Below, piece by piece: positions 55,965-64,000 of a DNA stretch of 64,000 nt (position 1 is the stretch's first letter; every line of letters begins with the position of its first letter). The stretch spans positions 482,443 through 546,442 of the forward strand of contig JAHNUO010000021.1 of assembly GCA_019787685.1 (NCBI GenBank). The letters run 5' to 3'. A program made the translations under genes and the position numbers. The DNA comes from Chiua virens. Taxonomy: Eukaryota > Basidiomycota > Agaricomycetes > Boletales > Boletaceae. The notes under the pieces were generated by a model, which worked only from the letters and a program-made list of their open reading frames with translations, was not told where the DNA came from and ran no database searches.

Positions 55965-56160
55965 GGAGGCGGAAGGGGCGTGTCTGGAGGAAAAGGTTCG
56001 GAATTGTTCAACGAGTTCTGCACCTCGACAAGTACTTCCGTATTGTATGAGAGGGTTGAATCGTGGAGATATTGGTCATGCGCCTTCAGCACGGCTTCTG
56101 GATCTGGTTGCATGCATAGCCATGTTCAGTGACTAGTGACAAGTGGAAGTCTGAATATAC

Positions 56161-56729
56161 TGTTAAGACCGGGTCTACTCAGGGTATGAACTCCGGAACT
56201 CCGGAGTTATTCTTGCAGAGGGACTTGGCTTCACCGTGTGTGGTGCACCCTTGTCACGAGTCTGTCCTGTATTTTGGAGAACGAAGAATGGAGGTCGGAG
56301 GTGAGACTTAACACCAAAGTGAAGTCGAGCAGACATAAGACCGTCGAGGTCTTATGGAGTTCGGAGGGAATAGAAGGTAAAACTAATATTCAGACTGAGG
56401 GTACAAAGTCGGAGTACTACAGTTTATATACTCAGAGTAGAATGGAGATTAGTAACGGGGTTGGTAAGAAACTGAGTAAGGCGGAAATCAGGAAAGTATG
56501 TAACCGGAGTGGAGCTGGGTATGTACAGAGGCCGGAGCTGTGCTGTTAAGCGAGACACAGGTTATTACTAATGTAACACTAGTATGAAAAGAGACAAGAG
56601 GAAATCGAGAAGGTTCTAAGTAAAGTCTGGAGATCAGGAGTTGTATCTGGAGAGAGATTGTACCGGAGTAATGAAGGAGTAAACCCGGAGATCTCAGAGT
56701 TGGATTGATGAGATATACAGGATATGACA
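56161..56729 (-). repeat. 5' LTR of the Gypsy chromovirus
   Basis: 569 bp with the same ends as 49369-49937. Confidence 0.93.
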
Positions 56730-58805
56730 GTGACCTTTGTAATTGATCAGGATTTGTGTTGTGTGAGTAATGGAACCTGATTGGTTCTTGGTTCCGACCA
56801 CATTAAAGACTTGTATTGGGTGAGCTAGCACCCCAAGAAGGAGCAGAGATACTCAGCTAGATTGTGGAGATCGAGACTAAGGAGTACAGGGTATTTCTGT
56901 GAGGTATTTATATGTATATATACAAAAGTGCACAGACCAACGGGCAAAGGGGATGGCCAAGAAGAGCAGAACTGGCAAAATGGCCAAAAGAGTCATACAG
57001 CACATAGGTGATGGACAGAAAAGAAGCGGGATAATACATGCAGAAGCTATCAGAATAATAACCGAAATGAAGTGATCCCTAGTGGATCAAAGGAAGCAAA
57101 AAGAAAGAAGGTGATGATGGAACATTGGGTTAGATTGGAGTTACATAATCAGACCAAAGAAGGAAAAGGTAAACAGGGCAAAGGGTTAGGCCCTTGCTGA
57201 GTAAGCGTGAGCAAGGGTAAGCCTTGTGGATTGAATGTAGGTTGGTACCTGTAGTACTGAGCATAGTAAAATTGAAGTAAAAGGAAATGAAATGAATGAA
57301 TTGTAACACAAAGTGATCTCAAAGGTATGTAATGGTCTCAATCAATGTCTTCCATGGTCTAAACATTGTTGTTCCATAGGCCATGTCATTGGCCAGCTCT
57401 ATCTTGTCATGTGTCCTCTTGGCAAGTCAGGAGAGAGGTGGCCCTGGACTGACAGATTTATTGCATACATGCAATGCTTTGATGGCATAGGTGAAGATGT
57501 TACAAAGCTCCTGATTCTCAAATGAGCCAAATGAACTGCTTGTCAGTAGTTGGGTGATGTTGTCCTTCTCAGCCAAGTTCACACATTTGCTCATCTTGTT
57601 CCTTGCTTCAGGACAATGACAGATACAAGGCTAATACCCTACAATTCCTTTAAACATTCCAATGTGTTTTATCTCAACAAATACTTTGACAAAAACATGT
57701 ATTTTGCACTGAGTTAGGTAGTTCCATTAAGTGCATACAGATTTTTGGATGAATATATATACTTTGACACACACTTGTACTCAAACACTACAGGTTGAGG
57801 TAATACATATCACTTATTGGTTAATCATTGATCATCTTTATTTCCTCTGAGTCTAGACTCAAACCTTACAATATATACATGTCTCCTGGTCACATCATGT
57901 GTCTTTGTTTCCCCTAACCACTGAGACACTTGCTCCCATTGAGGTACCCAGGTGGTCCTTGACTGCTAGCAGCAAGTTGGGGTTGGACCTTTCAAGTGGT
58001 CTAGTTCTTGCCAGACACATCAAGCTTGGGTAGCTTGACCTTTTCTGATAAAGTACTAGATATTTCAATGGATGTATACATGAGGTTGACACAAATATAT
58101 GTGTATATCTGTGGATTAGAGCACAGGGGTTATAACCTGTAGAAATATACTACAGTGTGTAAGTATGAGATGTAAGCATGAATGGAGTGATCTCATCTCA
58201 GTACTAGACAGAGTCTATGACTGAGGTAGAGACACATTGAAATCTATCTTATCTACCTGAGAGTTATATAATCTGGAAGTGTCTGAGACCATTTGACTAC
58301 ATGAAGTGATTAAATGGTCAGCCAGATTGATACCAGACATGAATACTGATACAAAAGAAGTAAATATGACTTGGGTCAGGTAGTCCAGAAATACATTGGT
58401 ATGAAAATCATGATGAAGACAAAATAAATGATGATAAAATGGATAGGAATGTGTATTGTCTGTTGGCTTGAAACTAGGATGCTCATTGGATAAAAAACAG
58501 ATACAAACCACACATATAGATACTTCATGGGAAATTGGTGACAAGAAAATAAAATGGATATGGAAGGAATAACTGCACTGAAGCTCAGATGCTTTGTGGT
58601 CTTTAGGAAATGATGAGTAAGTAAGTAAGTGATCAACAGAAAAACAAGAGATAACATAAACTGGGTAGGAACTACAGATAAAGTTGGTAGTGTGCAGGAT
58701 CAATGGACCCTGTAGATAGAAGAATAGAGATATCTACTTTAGAATTTTTTTTTGTTTACTTCACATCATTCCACACTTTCTTGCAATCCTGTGAATTAAC
58801 TCTCT
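56730..58805. other. CpG-poor region without recognisable genes
   Basis: About 2 kb, AT-rich. Short open frames at 57313 (plus) and 58703 (minus) have no domain, splice pattern or repeats to support them. Nothing was recognised. Confidence 0.45.
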
Positions 58806-58838
58806 AGAACCCCCTCATGGTGGGCTCCAGTTAAAGAA
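58806..58838 (-). other. Isolated retroelement leader motif
   Basis: On the minus strand, AACTGGAGCCCACC followed by a G-rich tract closely matches the sequence just inside the 5' LTR of the gag-only element (near 6150). It is probably a remnant of a related insertion. Confidence 0.35.
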
Positions 58839-58947
58839 AACAAATATTGTTGATATAAAGAATTACAAGAACAACAATAGACTAATTACAGTACCTTAGA
58901 TACTTAACCTGATCACTTAGGACCAGTGCTCAGCAGACCAGTCCGGA

Positions 58948-59092
58948 TAGTGTTTTAAAGTCTGGTCTGGTCCAGTTTTCCACAGTCGAAATGAGGCAAC
59001 CAAACCAAGACTGGGCTTTTGACCCCTTTTCCATGGGACCCATGATTAGTCATGGTGAAATAAAATCTACTATGGACCCCTGGCTACCAACT
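58948..59092 (+). mobile_element. MITE fragment cut by a Copia LTR
   Basis: Starts TAGTGTTTTAAAGTCTGGTC like the full MITE at 35741, skips part of the interior, matches TAGTCATGGTGAA and CTATGGACCCCTGG, and stops at 59092 where the Copia LTR begins. The rest should lie beyond the right window edge. Confidence 0.75.
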
Positions 59093-59460
59093 TGTTAGAA
59101 CAGACTGGATCCGAAGGACCCGGTTGTCCCGAGGGCAGAGTCACTGCTCTGGTGACTTACCTGATGGTGAAGCTCAAGATGATATTGTGGAGGATAGAGA
59201 GAGAGAAGATTGTTATTCTGTATATACAGTAGAACATGTTTATATATCTACTGTAATGCTATGCTGTACCTGTAGTGAGGTGTAATGGTACTGCATTGAT
59301 GATTGTAACTAATTGTATTGTAGTGCCTAAGGTACTACAATAAGTCTATAGTCGTTCCGGTACTTCCAGAGCGTGGGAACCTCGGAACTTCCGGAAGCGG
59401 AAGCCTTGGAAACGTGGGAACTACCCGGAACGGTCGGAACAGATTGTACATATTCCAACA
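59093..59460 (-). repeat. 3' LTR of Copia element
   Basis: 368 bp with perfect inverted ends TGTTAGAACA...CCAACA (TGTT/AACA). On the minus strand it is preceded by the purine tract GGCAAGGGGGAG. Several GGAAC-type motifs are repeated near its internal end. Confidence 0.85.
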
Positions 59461-59837
59461 CTCCCCCTTGCCTTGTGTACACAGACACTTCAGGCATAAG
59501 AAAGGACTTTCACACAAGCTGTTAGGCTGGCGAGTAAAATTCCAAACCAAGTAAGGAGCAAAACTTCTCGAACTTGACATGTCCAAGGTTCTTAGTGAAC
59601 ATATCTGCTGGATTGTCATCTCCAGGGACATAAAGTAGCTCTACTTGTTTGTAAATCATCACTGCATCTTATACAAAATGGTAGCGGATGTGGATGTGTT
59701 TGGAACACTTTTCAGTGACTGGGTTCTGAGCTATAAATAGCGATCCCTGATTGTCACCACAGATCAGGATTGGTTTTAGATGGTATCCGAGTTCTTCCAT
59801 CATTTGAAAATCCATACAGCCTGGTGAGAACAATCAC

Positions 59838-60122
59838 TCAGAGCATGTACTCAGCTTCTGTAGAAGAGAGGGCTGTGGTTTTCTGCAGGTGTGAATTCCA
59901 TAGGAAAACACCATTAGCTAGCTTCATATAAAAGCCAGTCTGGGAGTGACCGGTAATCTTATCTTGACCCCAGTCAGAATCAGTGAAGGCAATAATCCCT
60001 TTGCCAGAAGATCCATCAAACACAAGTGAATAATCACGAGTGCCAGCTAAGTAACGGCATATATACAGGGCCTTATCAAGGTGCTCCTGTGAGGAATTTG
60101 CGGATTGTCTAGCCAGTTGCAT
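59838..60122 (-). pseudogene. Copia RNase H
   Basis: QLARQSANSSQEHLDKALYI, TDSDWGQDKITGHSQTG and ALSSTEAEYML are the standard Copia RNase H blocks, with its Asp and Glu residues. A stop separates it from reverse transcriptase at about 60180. Confidence 0.88.
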
Positions 60123-60185
60123 TACAGCATAGGCGATATCCAGTCATGTGCCAATCATAAGATATATTAATGAGCCTATCACTGT

Positions 60186-60863
60186 CTAGAAGCGCGTCCA
60201 CAACTCTAAATTGACAGAGGCATCATTCTTTGCTGGGTAATATCCCTGCGGTAAGGGAGTACGAGCAGGCTTGGCATTTGTCATGCTAAAGCACTCAAGC
60301 ACTTTGTTGAGGTATGAGACTTGGTCTATGAGGATCCTATGACCTTCTTGACATATATTCATTCTGAGGAATTCATGTGTTTCACCCAGATCACGGCATT
60401 CCCACTTCTTCATGAATGTGGCCTTTAGCTTATCTACTAAAGCTTTACTGGGTCCGCAGAAGAGGGCATTGTCTAACGTAGATAATCACTAGGACGATAT
60501 CTTTTCCATTGTGATAGATGAAGAGGCCAGTGTCTGTTCTAAGTCGCTTGAAGCCTAGTGCCTGCATCGACTGATCTAAAGATCTCCACCAGGCTAAACC
60601 TGCCTGTTTTAAGCCATAGATGGCTTGGAGTAGTCGGAGGACTTTGCCTTTTGAGTTGGGAGGCACAAACCCTTCAGGAAACTCCATGTAGAGTTCCTCT
60701 TCCAGTATTCCATATAGGAAGGCAGATCAGACATCAAGTCCTGATATGTGCCAATCATTGAGAGCAGATAGAGCGAGCATGCATCACACTGTCTCAAAGT
60801 GTACAACTGGGCTGAAGATCTCATCAAAGTCAAGCCCTTCCACCTGTGAGAAGCCTTTGGCAA
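60186..60863 (-). pseudogene. Copia reverse transcriptase, second half
   Basis: LLSMIGTYQDL, EFPEGFVPPNSKGKVLRLLQ, AIYGLKQAGLAWWRSL and LVIIYV mark the palm. At the catalytic YVDD the frame slips: the next frame continues DNALFCGPSK, so the motif is both frameshifted and D-to-N changed. Then WECRDLGETHEFLRMNI follows. It cannot be active. Confidence 0.88.
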
Positions 60864-62268
60864 CTAGGCGGGCTTTCTTGCAACCATCTGTTTTGACATC
60901 AAACACCCATCTATTTTTTATAACCTTTCGGTTGGGTGGACGGTCTGTAACTTCAAAGACTTTGCGATCTTTCATAATTTGTAGCTCTTCCTCACAAGCT
61001 TTATGCCAGAGCTTTTGCTCTTGGTGAGGGAGCTTAAGTATGTCATGGTATGACCAGTCTCTATAGTTGACTTTGGTCATTCCAGAGTTTCTGAGCGGAA
61101 CTGCATGAGCACATAGATAATGCAATAAAGCATCTCCCCCTTCCCTGGTCAGGCGTTCTACATCATCTTCTGACAGGGTTGGTGAGAGTGGGAGGCCACC
61201 AGGGATGTCTGGTGTTGCAGGTTCATGTGGAGTGCTCGATGATTCACCAATCATCTCCTTCCAGTGTGATTGCCTCTCAATTTCTTTGAGTTGTTTCAAA
61301 GGGTGTCTCTGTTCTCCATAGACATTCCCAGGTCGTCTAGGAGGGTTTTTAATCCTTTCACTGTGACGTGGTAAAGCTGGAGGGGCTGCTGGGGGTAGTC
61401 TAGGAGCACGAGGAGGGGTCACTGGAGGTGGTGGTGTTTCTTGCAAGTGTTCTGGTGCTTCCGGTGTTTCTGGGCGTTCTGGTTGCATTGGTGTTTCTGG
61501 TCGTATGACAGGATGATGAGGAGCACGTTGAGGTGCATCAGACTCATCAGAGGAGAAATCCTCTGGTTCAGAGTGATGGTCATGATAAGGAGGTGGGTTG
61601 CATGGTACACTGCTTACTGGCCTGTGAGGCCGAGCCCCTGGACAACGAGGGAACAGGTTGTCATCAAAGATGGCATGAGCAGAAGTGAATATTGCATTGT
61701 TAGGACACATGAAAATCCAATTGGATTCACTTCCTGCTGATACACCAAGGTAGATCATCAACTGTGATTTGGGCTGTAGTTTGCCTGTTCGAATCTCATT
61801 GGGAAGATGCACATAGGCACCACATCCAAAAACACGTAAGTGTGAGATCGAAGGTTTCTGTCCAGTGAGCAATTCGTAAGGAGTTTTCCAATTCAATTGG
61901 GCCAATGGAGTGCGGTTGTACGCATGGGAAGCATGTAAATATGCAAATTCCCAGTAGGAATTAGGAAGACAAGCTTGAAGTCGCATTGCCTGTGCCTTAT
62001 CCATGAGAGTACGGATTAACCGTTCTGCACGTCCATTTTGCTGATGAGCACATGGGGCTGATTGGAGTATGTGTATACCTTGGTCTTGCATATACTCGGT
62101 AAAGGCTTTAGAAGTGAATTCACCTCCGGCATCGGAATGCCAACCTTTAATTTGAGCATTATATTGGTTGAGGACATAGGTAAAGAATTGCTTTGTAGCC
62201 TTTAAGGCTTGATCCTTGGATTTGAGACATACAACCCATGACATGGATGTATAGTCATCATAAAACAC
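60784..62268 (-). pseudogene. Copia integrase core and start of reverse transcriptase
   Basis: About 490 open codons. Integrase core: HSDAGGEFTSKAF (second Asp), QQNGRAERLIRTL (Glu), then LLTGQKPSISHLRVFGC and YLGVSAGSESNWIF. A Pro-rich linker leads to KNRWVFDVKTDG and LVAKGFSQVEGLDFDEIFSP, the start of reverse transcriptase. The frame ends at a stop inside the fingers domain. Confidence 0.9.
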
Positions 62269-62531
62269 AATTGCATATTTATGTTTATGATATGATTCAA
62301 CCTCAAAATACTTGAGATCTGAGTGTAGGGAGCAGAGGCTCTCTTCTCAGTATGAGGGAATGATCGGTTTGGTTGTTTTCCAAGTTCACATCCAGGACAG
62401 ATGGGTGCTTTCAACGGAATGTCTACTTCCGGAAAGTCTTTGGTGTGTTTGCGTGCAGCTTTAAGCACATCACGTGAAGGATGGCCAAGACGACGATGTA
62501 TCAACTCAAAATCAATAGTATTGAGTAACAT
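62202..62531 (-). pseudogene. Copia integrase zinc-binding N-terminus
   Basis: IHRRLGHPSRDVLKAARK and CPGCELGKQPNRSFPH form the HHCC module that precedes the Copia integrase core. It overlaps the core frame by a frameshift near 62280. Confidence 0.85.
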
Positions 62532-62859
62532 TGAATGAGTTTTAACACTTTTTAGGGTTTCTGGTGTGTTTCACTTCTTTTAAGTTGTTCCAAGTGTTCT
62601 GGGTGTCGTTCCAGACTGGAACTGGCCTTCCGAGTTGATTTTAAGTGTGCATAAGTGGTTCCGAATGGTTCCGAATGTTCCGAACCAGAATGAAGTTTCC
62701 TACAATGACTTTGATCAAAAAAGTGCTTCTGAGCACTTCTGGGATGAAAGTGTCGGTAGTGATCAAGGTAGGTGTAAAACTGCTCGGAACTGTTTCGGAA
62801 CAGTCTCAGAAGCAATTGGAAGTGTTTGGGAGCAACTTGGAAGTGTTTTGGAAGTGATC

Positions 62860-63630
62860 TGAGGTAATTGGAGCAGGTTTGATGCTCTTAGCACGCAACC
62901 AGTACATTGTGTCTGTACCATGTGAATGAAATGACAACACAGTGCACTTCTGCTGTGAATGGTGAAAGTCTATGTGTCCAGGACATGTGCGCACAGATAG
63001 TGTACGGTCTTTGAGGAGAGTGCCCATTGAAATGAGCTTGATTTTACAAGCAGGCATATAAATGACTGGCGATAGACGCACAGGTCTGCTCTCATACTCA
63101 ATGATGACAGTTCCTGAACCTAATACAGGAGCTTTTCCATTTTCAGTTTGCGTATAGTGTGGTGTGGTGTATGGCTTATACTCTACAAGTCATCAATATT
63201 TGAAGTAAAATGTGATGATGCTCCGGAGTCAAGTAACCACATGTCAGGATATCTTCTTCATGAGTGATCTCTCTTTGCTTTCCTTTGCCTGTGTACTTGT
63301 TACAGTTGTCACACATTGTGAGAGGCTGGGTAGCAGATAATATTCTCAGACTATCTACTACATTAGACACTAGTAAATGACTTCACTGCAACACAAGGTG
63401 CGCGTTAGTGTCAGAGTAGGATTGTCTGGAATGAGAGACATACTCAGGAATGGATCCACAATCATAGTAATGTCCAAGCCAGTTGTCTTCATCATCACCA
63501 AGGGAGACAGCATCTTCATCCTCAATAACAGCCATGGAAGTGTCTTGTTCAACACATTCCAAAAGATGCTTGGATGAAGTGGGAATTTCTTCCAACCAAT
63601 CCGAGTGCTTGTTGGCTATCATGTCCACAT
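62860..63630 (-). pseudogene. Copia protease region
   Basis: On the minus strand MWLLDSGASSHFTSNIDDL (about 63245-63185) contains the DSGAS aspartic active site. A stop directly follows, then SPVIYMPACKIKLISMGTLL, the usual spacer before integrase. Upstream is an acidic, His-rich stretch from gag. Confidence 0.8.
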
Positions 63631-64000
63631 TGTGGACAGATTGAATAGAAGGAGTTTCCCCAATACGGTGGAGAAGGGATATTGCATTCTGAACATGAGG
63701 GAATGCAGGAGGACCATAGTGAGTTGAAGCTGGTTTGTGTGAGAGAATGCATGGGTCAATGGTCAGAGAGGTGAAAGCAGATGAGGCAGGATCAATGATA
63801 ATGGGTTCTTGATCAAAATTGACAAAAGCAAATGGGGGACCTCCTCAGCTACAATATTAGCTTTGTGGCGATGTTGCTGGGGGTTCTTGCTATAGTCAGA
63901 GCGTTTGCCACATGACCAGAACCACCGGAACCAGAATTTCCCTGTTGTTTCTGCTGGGCACCAAACTTTGGTTCCTCCCCTTTCCGCTTAACAGCGAAAC

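Larger units (their letters stand above)
49369..56729 (-). mobile_element. Ty3/Gypsy chromovirus with antisense passenger gene
   Basis: A 7.36-kb element with two 569-bp LTRs (49369-49937, 56161-56729), starting TGTTAAGACC and ending GATATGACA on the plus strand. A purine tract AAAGGGGGGA adjoins the 3' LTR. Minus-strand order is gag, protease, reverse transcriptase, RNase H, integrase, chromodomain; between chromodomain and 3' LTR sits a plus-strand gene (50105-51023). The coding frame is broken several times. The 5-bp flanks (AATTG left, GTGAC right) do not match, so one side may have recombined. High CpG content against CpG-poor flanks points to a recent insertion. The chromodomain would guide integration to methylated-histone chromatin. 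Confidence 0.93.
59093..64000 (-). mobile_element. Ty1/Copia retrotransposon, decayed, running off the right edge
   Basis: Minus-strand order from the right edge: gag remnant with CGKRSDYSKNPQQH, protease, integrase, reverse transcriptase, RNase H, 3' LTR. Integrase before reverse transcriptase is the Copia order. Several frameshifts and stops break the polyprotein. The 5' LTR is outside the window. It is inserted into a MITE. Confidence 0.9.

Noticed and set aside
57313..57525. 70-codon plus-strand frame
   Set aside because: Short, CpG-poor region with no splice or domain support.
58215..58703. 162-codon minus-strand open frame with hydrophobic residues
   Set aside because: AT-rich low-complexity DNA, no family resemblance, two overlapping frames of similar length; chance is likely.

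Overview
This window reads as nuclear DNA of a filamentous basidiomycete, most likely an agaricomycete. Introns are short (48-71 nt) with GT-AG borders and CTAAC branch sites. The content is chromodomain Ty3/Gypsy, Ty1/Copia, hAT and PIF1-type sequences plus DUF6589-like and RecQ-like genes of the kind that fill agaricomycete repeat-rich DNA. No rRNA, tRNA, CRISPR array or bacterial-style operon was found. Almost everything is mobile or derived from mobile DNA.

Region 1 (1-10,650) is a nested, partly palindromic pile-up. A hAT transposase gene on the minus strand (6868-7884, continuing at 1149-1) is split by a 5.7-kb LTR element (1150-6867, 689-bp LTRs, 4-bp target duplication ACGC). That element carries an intact gag but no pol. 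On its opposite strand it carries an intact four-exon gene for a Zn(II)2Cys6-like, coiled-coil protein (1992-3278). A third LTR plus the 3' half of the same hAT gene follows in reverse orientation (7885-10,493), so positions 1-1838 and 7885-9722 form a gap-free inverted duplication.

Region 2 (10,700-30,600) is CpG-rich and gene-bearing. It holds two tandem plus-strand genes I cannot name (about 10,741-13,867 and 14,266-18,685), a convergent unnamed gene (18,904-20,332), nested terminal-inverted-repeat elements (20,861-21,916), a small unnamed gene (22,502), a broken PIF1-like helicase (24,876-26,285), a multi-exon membrane-protein gene (26,956-29,075) and a solo Gypsy LTR with a perfect target duplication (29,448-30,016).

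Region 3 (30,800-49,368) changes character sharply. It is CpG-poor and opens with a 2.2-kb minisatellite, then an old CpG-decayed LTR, a decayed ~156-bp satellite and MITEs. It then holds the most striking object in the window, a five-exon gene (36,923-42,834) whose exons join without a stop into 1737 residues: zinc fingers, a tyrosine-recombinase-like domain, then a RecQ-type helicase. At least 15 copies of a 24-25-nt palindrome (arms GCACAAGTAT / ATACTTRTGC) lie in and around this gene and nowhere else I could see. Downstream are a broken DUF6589-like gene and a CpG-decayed second RecQ pseudogene on the minus strand.

Region 4 (49,369-56,729) is a CpG-rich, hence probably young, Gypsy chromovirus on the minus strand with 569-bp LTRs and a disabled gag-pol. 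It also carries an antisense Zn-cluster/coiled-coil gene (50,105-51,023) in the same place as the first element. Region 5 (56,730-64,000) is CpG-poor filler, a MITE cut by a Copia LTR, and a decayed Copia element on the minus strand that runs off the right edge.

Two possible undescribed systems stand out: the recombinase-helicase gene with its palindrome family, and the antisense Zn-cluster gene carried by two unrelated LTR elements. Neither can be called new without database searches.
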